From contig JAQMRL010000002.1 in NCBI GenBank assembly GCA_035578175.1, positions 102,526,748 through 102,590,747 on the forward strand: DNA of 64,000 nt, read 5' to 3'. Of the stretch, positions 1 to 10,082 are shown one piece after another. Under the pieces are notes generated by a model. That model made no database searches and was not told where the DNA came from. It saw only the letters and a program-made list of their open reading frames with translations. How positions within the stretch are numbered: the first letter of the stretch is position 1; every line of letters starts with the position of its first letter. Origin of the DNA: Catonia carolina. Taxonomy: Eukaryota > Arthropoda > Insecta > Hemiptera > Achilidae. The position numbers and the translations under genes were made by a program.

Positions 1-142
1 TACTAATTTAAAGTGAAATGAAAAAGTGGGTTATTAATTTTGGAAGAGACATTGTAAAAGTGATTTTTTTATTACTGTTTCCAATTACTGTATTACAGTT
101 TAACAAAAACGTATGTTTATTTATGATTTTTTTAAAAATTCT

Positions 143-326
143 TTTATTTAACGTCGTATCAACTACAACGGTCATTAGCGACGACGTTGGGGTGTAACTT
201 TTGTACGATGGAGAATGAAATGATTTTTTGTAACGTATGAAAATATGCCGTGCCTGAGTAGGATTCGAACCCAGGACCGCATGATGAGAGGCGAGCACGT
301 TACCAACTGCGCCAATTCGGCCGGCT
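143..326 (-). mobile_element. S1 SINE, copy 1 (tRNA-type head, tail alpha)
   Basis: Read on the minus strand, a tRNA-like head starts at the right edge (GCCGGCCGAATTGGCGCAG, then a B-box GGTTCGAATCC) and is followed by a body with CATACGTTACAAAAAATCA. The end is the tail GTCGCTAATGACC...TTGATACGACGTTAAATAAA, called alpha here, which is otherwise typical of family S2. Box A and box B imply pol III origin; transcription today is not shown. The head matches the copies at 2998, 23093 and 48072, so this is a dispersed family and not a tRNA gene. No clear target-site duplication was seen. Confidence 0.8.
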
Positions 327-984
327 ATTCATGATTTATCTGAAAGAAGACAGCACTCAGCCATGTTGCTTTTGTGCAGTCTTCTGGTTGTTGCAAATAT
401 TTATTTTCTTTGATTCAGTCGATTTGCAATTTTTCTTCTTGTAATGAGTTTATGGAATGAAAATGTTATACGTAGTTTAACTCTAGGCCTAATAATTGAA
501 TATATTTTTTATATTATAAGTACTGTATTTTTGAGATTAATTTGATGAAAAGTAAAATCAATTTTATGGATTTCATATTAGTGAATTGATATTTATTTAA
601 TTGTAATATAATTCAGTTTTTTAAGTTTTTAACGGATGATTTAAATTGTTAATTCAGTCGAATCGGTAAGTACAATCTGATATTCTGGCCCTTTGTGTCT
701 AAGTTCTTCTACATTCATCGAAAAGATTGATACCCAAATGATTATTATGAATATCTGACTTTATTTTTTTTAGTAAAATTCATAGCTGTTTATAAAATAA
801 CGAGTGAATGAAATGTGCTTTAAGACTTAGAGGACATCGCCACTCAACAGGGAGCCCCAACTGCAGTTTTTCTGTAATTGGTAATTAAAATGCAAAATTA
901 ATAATTTTTGTTATTATAATATTCGCCAATTATATCGTAGTATTAGCTGATTCAAAGAAATAATTTGAGGATATCTTAAATGGA
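327..984. other. AT-rich intergenic stretch
   Basis: No ORF with recognisable content and no repeat shared with the rest of the window was seen here. Confidence 0.5.
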
Positions 985-1605
985 ACGGATGAGATCATGA
1001 GAAAGGATTACTTCATGAAAATGAATAAGAACAAAACGAAAGTGTTGTGCAGTAGAAAGACTGGTTTAGAGGAGATGGGAAATTTAAAAGTTGGTTACGA
1101 AAACATACAGAAGTTGGGTAATTCTGCTATCCAGGGAATAAAATAACAAGATGGTAAAAAAATATCAAAAGTAGGATTCCTTTAGCTAGAAGGGCTTTTG
1201 AAATGAAAAACAGCTTACTGACTACAAATATTTATTTACAGATTAGGAAAATTATTTTAAAACACTATGTTTGGAGTGTAGTGAAACGTGGGTTATAGGA
1301 GCTGTAGAAGGGAAGAGAATAGACGCTTTTGAAATGCGGTGCTATAGGAAAATGTTAGACGAGTAGATGAAATAAGAAGCATATGGAAACATCTTACCAG
1401 AAGGAATAGGCTAGTGGGGCATATCTTAATACATCCAGGTATTGTTCCATCAATAATGGAAAGTAATAATGAGGGAGTGAATTTTGGGGGAGGCAAAGGT
1501 TAGAATATTTAAAGCGAATTACAAAAGATGTTGGGTGTTGCAAATATGTAGATATGAAACAACTTGTGTAGATATGAAACAACTTGTCGAGAGACTGATA
1601 ACAAA
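985..1605 (+). pseudogene. Decayed non-LTR retrotransposon RT, C-terminal part
   Basis: Broken frames read MNKNKTKVL near 1020 (the conserved K-T-K-V block after the RT palm), then SETWVIGAVEGKRIDAFEMRCYRKML near 1270-1350 (the C-E-T-W...AFEMWCYRRML block), and further on DMKQLVERLI. This order matches the end of ORF2 in common arthropod endonuclease-reverse transcriptase LINEs. Stops and frameshifts interrupt it throughout, so it is dead. A 20-bp unit, GTAGATATGAAACAACTTGT, is duplicated in tandem at 1548-1587, probably by replication slippage. The 5' part is missing, as expected from incomplete reverse transcription. Confidence 0.75.
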
Positions 1606-2044
1606 AAAAAAACAATGTTTGTGAACTAAATGTTTATAAATATCCTGACTCACGGTTGTTTAACCATAGTTAGATACTATATCAATTTCTACCACCTCGA
1701 AAATGGAATGAATGTACTATATATGTAAAAATTGATGAAATGTAATTTAAGTATTATTATTTATATTTTTGTGTGGGCCCACATGGTGGACCAACTGGCT
1801 TTTGGGAGATCCCGGTTGTCTGACACCAAAACGGACTCTTGTTAATAGTTAAGAAATTAGATATAAACGTGATAAATAAACGCACGCCTCGCTGTCTAAT
1901 CAGCTTTTTGCAGTGTTTAAAGTGATGAATTTGCGATAAACTTGTTAAGGAGGTCTTAAGAAAGTTATATAAGAGTAAATCAAACGTACAAACTAGAACC
2001 GATACGTACGACACAAGAAACTAACACCCTATTCTCCCAAAGTT
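1606..2044. other. Intergenic stretch
   Basis: AT-rich sequence between a LINE remnant and an S4 SINE. Nothing recognisable was seen. Confidence 0.45.
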
Positions 2045-2341
2045 TAATTTTTTGTTTGTTTCTAATGTGTGTACGTTCCAATCTGTTCAATTCAGAACAA
2101 GCGATTCCAATGAGATGAGATGAGATACTAAAATGAGGATGACGTATAAATGAGGTGTAGTCTTGTACAGAACCAGGCCAACCATTCCTGAGAGATATGG
2201 TTAATTGAACCCCAATTCAATTTCGTATAAAAGTAACTATCTTTACTAGGGTTTGAACCAGAAACCTTCGTCTCCGAAAATCAGCTGTTAAACAGTTGAC
2301 TCGCGGCGACGACTTTACCTCTAGACCAACCCGGTGGGTTC
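2045..2341 (-). mobile_element. S4 SINE, copy 1
   Basis: On the minus strand it begins AACCCACCGGGTTGGTCTAG and contains the S4 head (AAAGTCGTCGCCGCGAGTC, then a CAGCTG...CAGCTG-type hairpin, slightly mutated here), the B-box-like GGTTCAAACCC and the body TTTATACGAAATTG. It ends near GAACAGATTGGAACGTACAC followed by an A-rich tail. A ~35-bp body segment seen in other S4 copies (the piece with CTAGACAGTGGTTACCGG) is missing. Other copies lie at 9572, 26308, 28011, 34203-35210 and 46068. Confidence 0.85.
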
Positions 2342-2486
2342 CCAAACAAAGTAATGCACTCTGTGCGACACTTCTCTCACTTGGCTCCCAAATTATATAA
2401 TCTTCTTCTTAAAAGTAAAACAGACAGAACTTAATTTAAATCTAAAGAACAAATGTAAAAATGGCTTATTAATATCGGAAAGGTAA

Positions 2487-2660
2487 AATAAATTTGATGG
2501 TAAGTAAAATTCAAATTTAAGTCTTGAGCTCTTTTCAGTAGACATCAGTAAAAACTGAAACATCACACCAGCGCATTTCCAGTAAATGTATTAGACAACA
2601 GAAATAACATACATAAATTTAAATTACTTACATTTTTGGATCATACGTATCAACAAAATT
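2487..2660 (+). repeat. Repeat B, copy 1
   Basis: About 170 bp containing GAAACATCACACCAGCGC, CCAGTAAAT, AGACAACAGAAATAAC and ACTTACATTTT. The same ordered blocks recur at 3884-4050 in direct orientation with about 80% identity by eye. The family is not recognised. The two copies flank about 1.2 kb that holds an S1 and an S2 SINE. Confidence 0.7.
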
Positions 2661-2858
2661 AATTTAAACAACTGAAATCCGGGCGAAACATTCTGCTAGC
2701 TGTAACTATATCGAACCGTTTTAGGACCTGTGTTTATATAAAGCTTTATTCTTATTTTTAGCTCTAGAATCAGATCCTGAGAGATTATAGTGCTGTTCCT
2801 AATCACTCTGTGTAATAAGCTAGTGATTAAGATTAAGTGATTAAGCTAGTGATTAGAG

Positions 2859-2881
2859 ATGTGTGTGTGTGTGTGTGTGTT
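2859..2881 (+). repeat. (TG)n microsatellite
   Basis: About eleven TG units. Unlike the other CA/TG tracts in the window, this one is not inside a copy of family H. Confidence 0.9.
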
Positions 2882-2997
2882 AAAATTACTTTATTGTAAG
2901 TTATAATTTTTGTTTTTGGGAAATTAAGTTACCTAATAGAAATAAAGTAATTAGTTCTGGTTCCCTAGCGAATTTTTTTGTTTTGTTTTCTTTTTTG

Positions 2998-3157
2998 GTT
3001 TAACGTCCGACTGTTCTGCAATTATTGCTAATGCAGTCGGTGGAGGATAAAATGATTTTTGTAACGTATGAAAATATGCCGTGCCTTAATGGGATTCGAA
3101 CCCAAGACCGCATGATGAGAGGCGAGCACGTTACCAACTACGCCAATACGGCCGGCT
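2998..3157 (-). mobile_element. S1 SINE, copy 2 (tail beta)
   Basis: Minus-strand copy with the S1 head (GCCGGCCGTATTGGCGTAG, B-box GGTTCGAATCC) and body CATACGTTACAAAAATCAT. The tail is CCACCGACTGCATTAGCAATAATTG...CAGTCGGACGTTAAA, called beta here. Tail beta is the tail of family S3, while S1 copies at 143 and 48072 carry tail alpha. The tRNA-like part is complete. Confidence 0.85.
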
Positions 3158-3556
3158 CCCTAGCCAATAGGGTGCGTTCAGTGGGAAGAGGAGTGGAGAA
3201 CCTTTCAATGTTTTGGCTTCAAGGGATCATGGTACGAGAAGATCAGTTGAAATACGGGTATCGAAAATTTTGCACTGTACAAAAACCAAAGCGCGAGGAG
3301 TAAAATTTTTGTGAGATTCACGATAAAGGAAAACAATTTCCTACCTATTAACATAAAGGTGCGTTATGTAATAAATAATCATTTTGAAATTTATATTTTA
3401 TTCTATTCACTATTGCAGTTGATTATACTGCGTATACTATATTGTGCTGTATTGTATGTTTATTATTTACTGTTAACTGGCCGTGACAGTTTATTGTTAT
3501 TATTTAACTGATATTTGTTTTTCTAATGGAGGATACTCATGTGTATTTTTCAAACC

Positions 3557-3753
3557 ACCTACACAATTTTTTTTAAATTTATTTTCATTTAAAGTCGCAT
3601 CAACTGCTTGGTTATTAGCGACTACGGTTTATTATGTGAATGTAACTGGGTTTTTTGACTTAGAAAAATTTTCAGACCTTGGCCGGGATCGAACCCGGGA
3701 CCTCCGCGTGGTAGGCTAACCACTACGCTACAGAGGCAACCTACACAAATTTT
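3557..3753 (-). mobile_element. S2 SINE, copy 1, with target-site duplication
   Basis: The minus-strand head GCCTCTGTAGCGTAGTGGTTAG and B-box GGTTCGATCCC are followed by TCTGAAAATTTT and tail alpha (GTCGCTAATAACC...TTGATGCGACTTTAAATG). The coordinates include flanking duplications: ACCTACACAATTTT at 3557-3570 and ACCTACACAAATTTT at 3739-3753, differing by one A. A 14-15-bp duplication fits target-primed reverse transcription by a LINE machinery. Confidence 0.88.
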
Positions 3754-3883
3754 ATTTTTGTTTTAAAGTTGGTCAAAAAACAACCTGATAATGGTAACCC
3801 ATGTTTTTTAAACGGACCAGATACGGCAAACGGGGATTTTATCGTTTTATTTCAATTCGTGTCAACTGGTTGCCAATTGTAAA

Positions 3884-4050
3884 TCTGATGGTAAGAAAAT
3901 TAAAATTTAACTGTGAGCTCTTCGCTGTACACATCAGTGAAAATTGGAACATCACACCAGCGCTTTTCCAGTAAATTTAATAGACAACAGAAATAACTTT
4001 CATAGACTAAAACGACTTACATTTTGGGATTAGCCGTATCGACAAAATTA
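3884..4050 (+). repeat. Repeat B, copy 2
   Basis: Direct copy of the segment at 2487-2660, sharing AACATCACACCAGCGCTTTTC and AGACAACAGAAATAAC. See copy 1. Confidence 0.7.
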
Positions 4051-4487
4051 TTAATAATTAATGTATAGTTAAAAATAATAATGTGTACAGTGGTGTTTCT
4101 TTCACTTTCTTTGAAATTAACTCCAGTAGAAGTCTGATAGACTTAACCCTTTATAGGTCTTTGGTAAGTATACTTACCACTGGCAATAAGGTCGATTTTT
4201 AAAAAAAATAAGCTATGCAGTTGAACCCTATTGACATTTTCTGGTTTTATAGATGTTCTCTGGTAAGTAGGCTATCCACATTTTTAAATTAGTGCGCAGC
4301 GACCGTTTGCTTCATGAGTTACAAGAATGTGGTAAGGATTCACACCAGCGTACGCAACCGTGTTGTTTTGTTGTTACTTTGGTACAGTGCTTCGAAAGTT
4401 CGAGTACTTTACGGAAAAGCTTGCACATTCATGCTAGTATAAATTTAAGATAAGTTATTTTACACATTTTTTTGTTATATAGTACTA
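4051..4487. other. Intergenic stretch
   Basis: AT-rich, no recognisable repeat or coding content seen. Confidence 0.45.
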
Positions 4488-4832
4488 CAAATTATTTACA
4501 CTCAATCTGTTCGTTGCAGGGCTAAAATAAATAGTTCTGTTTCTTATCACATGGTCAGTCAATTAAATGACTGAATCATTTAAGAAATCAGAGTTATCTT
4601 CTCTGAAAGTAATGAATTTCATTGTACAGCCAGACCCTGTGGTGAACGAAGTGAAGGTGTCATTTACAGAGTGGAAAATATGCGCTTTTCAGAGGGCCCG
4701 GCATGCTGATAAGCGTACTTTTCCACTCAGTGAGGAAGGCATGGTAAACCACCTCACTCCTCGTTTTACTTAGTAAAACCTCTAGAGGTTCAAACCAGCC
4801 TTTCGGCTGTTGACCTAAACAACAACATAGTA
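4488..4832 (-). mobile_element. S5 repeat, copy 1
   Basis: Family S5 is defined on the minus strand here by TTGTTTAGGTCAACAGCCGAAAG, GGTTTGAACCTCTAGAGGTT, a conserved middle (CCTTCCTCACTGAGTGGAAAA) and the end GATAAGAAACAGAACTATTT...GATTGAGTGTAAATAA. The GGTTTGAACCTC block resembles a pol III B box, so S5 may be a SINE, but a full tRNA head was not established. Read on the plus strand, 4612-4773 is an open frame (MNFIVQPDPVVNEVKVSF...) whose reading is kept in the copies at 14515 and 25258. Confidence 0.8.
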
Positions 4833-5130
4833 TAACATAGAAAAAATAAATATCTTTTTATTCTGGCACTAGAAATACATTATTTAAGTTCCGAAAAAAC
4901 AAAATTTAACATTTTACAACATGTATATTTTCCCCCGTAGTACTGCCCTATAAAGGGTTAACGCATTACATATTACCCTCATAAACAGATAATGCAACTT
5001 TTCAGGTTACCGAGTAAAAAAGAACGTTGTTAACGTCTGCACTTGTCCAGTAAAAGTTATTTTTTCTTATCAGTTCAATAAAAATGTAATATTGATATTT
5101 TCGTAGACGGTAACATCAACCTACTGGGCT
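4833..5130. other. Intergenic stretch
   Basis: Nothing recognisable was seen. Confidence 0.4.
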
Positions 5131-6085
5131 TATTACTTTCTCTTGCCTATATGAATATATAGGAAGGAAAGTATTGTTTTCATGTCGATTTTTCGAAATC
5201 GAGTTTTCACCGGATCTATACGTTTTCAGACCCCCTGAACCCAAAAAACATGTTTTTAGCGATTGGTCTGTGTGTGTGTCCGTGTGTGTATGTGTATGTG
5301 AACAGAATTTCTCAAGAACGGAACATCGTACGAACTTGAAACTTGAAACTTAAGTTACGTACCACTACCGGACTCGACACGAACATTTTCATCAAAATCG
5401 GTCAACCGGAAGTGGTAGTTTATTCGTGTAATTTTTCACTTTTTTGCGATTTTCTCAAAAACTGGTCCTACGATTTTTTTTAAAATCGCCTGGTTTACTC
5501 AATTTTTTATTCTCTACAAGATAGGGTAGGCGTCATGTTTGCTGAAATTCTGGGTGAGGCTGTTTTCACGTAAAAACGTTGTTTTTTTAAGATTACAGCT
5601 TTAATATGCATTTTAGCGCAAAACTTTATATAATAAAAGTTGTAGAGAATTAATAATTCTACAACTTTTATTTCGAACAATTTTTTGTATAACGCTTAGT
5701 TTAGCGGTAATTTGCGATTTTCTGTTTTTTTTCTCACGAAAATGTGTGAAAAATTGATTTTTTAAGATTTCGGCCTTAGTATGCATTTTACGACAATAGT
5801 GTATATAATTTAATTTATAGAAAATTAAAAGATCTACAACTTTTATTTAAAGCATTTTTCTCTACAGAGCCTAGTTTAGAGAGAAAGAGTGATTTTCCGT
5901 ATTTCTAAGCCAAACTGAGGTTGATTTTCATTTTGCATCATTCACTCATGATTAAAATAAGGTTATGTTTTTGAGGTTAGTTTGTTGTTTATTTCTAATA
6001 TTTTATTATTAATGTTAGGTTTATTGTTAATTATTTGCATTGGCAAGAGAAAGTTGTGTGAGTGTTTCACACCAGATTTTTTTTG
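5131..6085 (+). mobile_element. H element, copy 1 (complete; Helentron-associated/DINE-1-like candidate)
   Basis: Full-length copy of the window's most distinctive family. It starts with ACTTTCTCTTGCC at 5135, followed by TATATGAATATATAGGAAGG. It has a TG-rich tract at 5271-5300 and two related internal units (around 5585-5720 and 5760-5880). Near its end is GGCAAGAGAAAGT, the exact inverse of the 13-bp start, followed by the stem-loop GTGTGAGTGTTTCACAC, then CAGA and a T run. Subterminal inverted repeats, a microsatellite and a terminal stem-loop without an obvious target duplication are the known DINE-1/HINE layout. No coding capacity was seen; mobility would depend on an autonomous partner. 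Confidence 0.75.
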
Positions 6086-7234
6086 TTTTAACTTACTACA
6101 TTTTTAGTTTTGTTATTGTAGTCTATACTGATTGGATTGACTTTCTTGTAATGTTTCCCACTTCTGTAAAGACAACTACTGTGCGTATTGTAGTGTGTCG
6201 CCACCAGTGGTGGAACTACGAACTACTTCATGTTGCAATTACATTTGCCTATTTACAGTATTCTGTAATAGTTTGTTCTTTTCACTTATTTAAATTATGT
6301 ATTGCCCCCTATTTTAACAGTTATCGCCTTCTTTTTAACCTTACACACGACCCTGACTGTAGTATAAAGTGAGATCCTGAGTGACTCCTGAAGCCAAAAA
6401 GTAGATTTAGTTAAATTGTGTAAAATTTAGATCGATGTAGCATGATTTTTCTTGCATAAGTGTAGTATAAAAAGGCTTCCCTTGTCGCTGCGATTGAGTT
6501 TCTTGCAGTAGCCATTCTTTTGGTGTCTACGTATTTATTGAATTTTATATCTCTCTTCACTCTTTTAAGTTTTGGTTCCTCGGCCTTCCTTTTTTTTTAC
6601 TTTCCATCTTGCCATCTTTTTGTTTCACATAATATACCCTACACATTTTCTTTTCTTTTTAGTCAAGCTTGCCCTGAGTTCTCTTTTTTCTATTTCCAGC
6701 AATATTTTTGTTTCGGTCTTGCTTATCTTCTGGATTCACCTCCTTATCTGGATTGCTTCTAATCTCGTTCTTTCTTGCTTCCTCGAACCCAAAATTCAAT
6801 CTTTATGCAGTATTTAGCATTTGCTAATCCAGATGATGAAGGGTGATAAATGGAAATAAGGAATGAAAAAAAATACCTGACTTTTCGTTTGTTTGTTAAA
6901 TTACGCCTGTTGGGCGAGCGAATTTGTATAGTAACCGGCTGACATTCATAAATGAGCAACAGTGTATTTGGTATTCATATTTACGCTGAAAGACAAAAAT
7001 CCAGGAGAAAAGCAGTGATCGAATTGGATGGTTGTTTTTATTTTTATTTTTTTTTTAAAGGCATTCCGATGGCCGACCTATTTCTGGTGGTTATGTCCGT
7101 CCCTACTTTTCTACATGCTTCTGAAATGAGGGCAGATTCAAAGCCAGCAGACAACAAAATTTAAGCATCTGGGTTTAAGTTTCTCAAGAAGTGAGTAGAA
7201 GTAATAATTAATAGATGTACAGTACTTTACCTGA
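6086..7234. other. AT-rich intergenic stretch with a TATA-like site
   Basis: Holds only short frames of low complexity (T- and C-rich around 6520-6820). A GTATAAAAAGGC motif at about 6465-6476 looks like a TATA box, but nothing downstream was identified as a gene. Confidence 0.35.
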
Positions 7235-7350
7235 GACAATCCCGAATGTTAGAATAAGGAAGAAACTGGCAGATCCGGACGTGAATAACAGAATTAAAGG
7301 TTATAGGAGACGGTGGTGTAAGCATCTGTGTAGGATAAGTTCAGACAGGT
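7235..7350 (+). pseudogene. LINE ORF2 C-terminal scrap
   Basis: A frame reads IRKKLADPDVNNRIKGYRRR followed by WCKHLCRISSDR, matching the 'I..YR..W..H..R(I/M)...R' tail of arthropod endonuclease-RT LINEs. The related minus-strand remnant at 60890 has KIKDYRRSWRQHMARISDHR at the same place. It is cut at its right by an S3 SINE. Confidence 0.6.
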
Positions 7351-7361
7351 TTTCTCTGAAC

Positions 7362-7525
7362 CGGATGGCACGTTGGCGTAGTGGTTAGCGCAACTGGCTT
7401 CTACGCTGGGGTCCCGGGTTCGATTTACGATCAGGTCTGGCAATTTTTTTCACCACTCATTTTCATCTATCATCCTTCTCACCGTCTGCATTAGCAGTAA
7501 TTGGAAAACAGTCAGACGTAAAACA
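7362..7525 (+). mobile_element. S3 SINE, copy 1
   Basis: The tRNA-like head CGTTGGCGTAGTGGTTAGCG runs through CAACTGGCTTCTACGC to the B-box GGTTCGATTTAC. A T-rich linker and ACTCATTTTCATCTATCAT follow, then tail beta (CACCGTCTGCATTAGCAGTAATTG...CAGTCAGACGTAAAA). It lies directly after a LINE scrap. Confidence 0.88.
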
Positions 7526-8061
7526 AAAAATTATGCTTCTCTCAGAATTACAAAATAGTCAGACGAAAAAAAAAGTTTCTGAGGAGATGGGTACCGGAAC
7601 AAATCGAGACCTAATCCTTGAAGGAAAAATAAGCGGACTTTCCGATAATAATATAAAAACCAAAAATATTATTTATACTTTTTCTGGACAGCTACCTGAA
7701 TCTGACAAAGTTCTCTATATCGGATTACACTTTGACCATTACATTGGTCCACAATTACCTTGACCAAAACAATGGAACACAGATGAAAACAAGTTCCCTA
7801 TTTTTACGATGATCGAAATTATATATCGACCTACACTTAACAGTTTTTTTAGTCATGTTAAAATCTATATGGATATATGCTACCCAAGTAAGTGGTTGTA
7901 CAAAACCCTCAGTAATAAACAAAATTCAAATCCAGTAAGATAGATATTGTTGACGTTCCAATATAAAACAATGATCTACGATTACCATACGTAAACGACA
8001 CTTTTCTGTGATTGTATTGACTTTCTAGGAAAAATTATTATTAAACGTTATAAATTATTAT
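7526..8061. other. Intergenic stretch before the palindrome
   Basis: Contains a 76-codon open frame (7533-7763) with no recognisable motif. No repeat was identified. Confidence 0.4.
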
Positions 8062-8328
8062 AACGGATGAATAAAATTAGTGATAATTAATATTGCTAAG
8101 AGTTAAACATGGTCAATAGCAGGACTCCAAAGTGGCTTACAGATAAAATTAAAATTGATAAGAAAATTTTCCAGGTAGACTATTAGATTACAAGTTATGT
8201 AATCTAATAGTCTACCTGGAAAATTTTCTTATCAATTTTAATTTTATCTGTAAGCCACTTTGGAGTCCTGCTATTGACCATGTTTAACTCTTAGCAATAT
8301 TAATTATCACTAATTTTATTCATCCGTT
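8062..8328. repeat. Perfect 131-bp inverted repeat with 5-nt loop
   Basis: The left arm 8062-8192 and right arm 8198-8328 are exact reverse complements as far as can be read, with loop AGTTA at 8193-8197. The outermost bases are AACGGATGAATAAAATT...AATTTTATTCATCCGTT, and pairing stops immediately outside on both sides. The arm sequence was not seen elsewhere in the window, so this is not two copies of one of the repeat families here. It could be a real foldback or hairpin-RNA locus, a recent template-switch duplication, or a long-read hairpin/assembly artefact. Confidence 0.95.
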
Positions 8329-9571
8329 TACTAGTTATCGGTGACAATTTTAAAAATTGTCATCTATCCTTTCCCTATGTCCGTCCGTCCGTCACACTTA
8401 GATGTCTGAAAATACAAATGATAACAATAAACGGTTTCCGAATTTATAATCTACACAAAAAGTTAGTGGGCGTAAATTGGATTTGTAGTTCGAGTTTCGA
8501 CCGGTAGTGGCCCAAAACCGGAAGTCAAGAAATTAAAGTCTGAATTTGGAAACAAAAATTGTGTCATTAGATTCCTTTTAAAAAATAGATACAGAAATCA
8601 ATAATGGTTTTTGCCATATATCAAAGTTAAGCCTTTTTAGAAACTGCCACCAGCCATGAGACCCGTCGTCTCATGAAAGAGATTTCTGGTGTTGTAAAGT
8701 TTTTTATAAAAAATATTGTGAAAAATATTTTTTGTAGGGATCGTACAAATGAATTTTGAGGGCAAACTTTCACATAGTTTGCGAATTTAAAATGACGGAT
8801 GTAGTGACTATGGCTGATTTGTTTATGAGATTTATACTGTTCCTGGATTGTTTAATGATCAGCAGTTTTTGTATCATAGTGCGAGTATCGAAACTAATTG
8901 AAGTTACTTGAATGTACTTGAATTCCTTTCTTACCTGAAGGAGTTATTCATTAGAAACATTGCACAACGTATTTGCTTTCTTTACTTGCGTCTGTTACTT
9001 CTAATGCCATTAATGACCGACTTAAATTCTGACTTGGAGGTCATCTATTGTCTTACTTATGCTTACTGTAATTAGTATTATTGTATGATATAATAATTTA
9101 CACCACTGAGAACTTGGCTGCCTTCATTAAGCATATACTGTTGACAGAGACCTTGTGTTTCTGAAAAGATTGCATTATTTCTTTCGTCTTTGTAGTACAC
9201 TGAAACTTCCAGAAGGAACCACCTCCGTAACCGATCGGTATTTGTGGAAAAAAAAATTGTTGTGGGTGTCGGTACATTTCTACGCCCGCAAAGTAAAATT
9301 GCAAAGTAAAAACCACTCCTTAGTTCGGCCACGACTTCTGAAAACAAACTTAGAGAAACCAGTTTCCTTAAAATTCTGCTTATTACAATCACGGTTTTAA
9401 ACCAAATTTTTATTCAATTAATCAGCTGATTCAATAATCCGATTATCTTGGAGGTGTAAATATTTTAACCCCTGCTGTCACATACTTTCGTGTAAGACAA
9501 TACAGTCATTATGTCTTATATCGTTTTAACAGAATTTAGATCATTAATAGAATTCACATCATTTATTAATA
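8329..9571. other. Intergenic stretch
   Basis: A short palindrome TGACAATTTT-A-AAAATTGTCA begins at 8343, followed by GTCCGTCCGTCCGTC. Otherwise AT-rich; overlapping frames on both strands at 9078-9400 carry no recognisable protein. Confidence 0.4.
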
Positions 9572-9895
9572 GAAGTAAAGTCGTCGCCGCGAGTCAAACA
9601 ATTTAATTGCTGGTTTTCGGAGACTAAGGTTCCAGGTTCAAATCCTAGTAAAGGTAGTTACTTTTATACGGATTTGAATACTAGACAGTGGTTACCGGTG
9701 TACTTTTATGGTTGCGGTTTAATTAACTATATTCTCTCAGGAATGGTCGGCGTGAGTGTTTACAAGACACCTCATTTACACGTCATATACATCATCTTCA
9801 TCTCGTTGGGTCATCATCATGGGGTTGCTTATTGTTCTGAATTGAACAGATTGCAACTTATACACGTTAGGGGTAAATTAAAATTAATAATTTAG
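9572..9895 (+). mobile_element. S4 SINE, copy 2
   Basis: Starts inside the head at AAAGTCGTCGCCGCGAGTC, so CCCACCGGGTTGG is missing. It then has the B-box GGTTCAAATCC, TAGTAAAGGTAGTTACTT, the body GACAGTGGTTACCGGTGTAC, ACACGTCATA and GAATTGAACAGATTGCAAC, and ends in A-rich sequence. Confidence 0.88.
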
Positions 9896-9969
9896 TATAA
9901 AATTTAATTTATTATAGACCTTATATCAATATATTTTTTTACGTGAGACTCTTTTACACATTAATCCTG

Positions 9970-10082
9970 ATGAATATTGTAAAGGGAGATTGGTGAAAAA
10001 ATTCCAGATCTGACCGGGAATTGAACCCGGTACCCCTAGCGTAGAAGTTAGTTGCGCTAACCACTACACCACGGGGTCGGCT
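9970..10082 (-). mobile_element. S3 SINE, copy 2 (head only)
   Basis: The minus-strand head GCCGACCCCGTGGTGTAGTGG and B-box GGTTCAATTCC are followed by the CCGGTCAGATCTGGAATTTTT linker. Tail beta was not found, so the 3' part is lost. Confidence 0.8.

Noticed and set aside
6040..6372. 110-codon frame starting MARESCVSVSHQIF
   Set aside because: It begins with TTG inside the H1 end; the same first residues appear at the H10 end on the other strand, so they come from the repeat. The rest has no motif.
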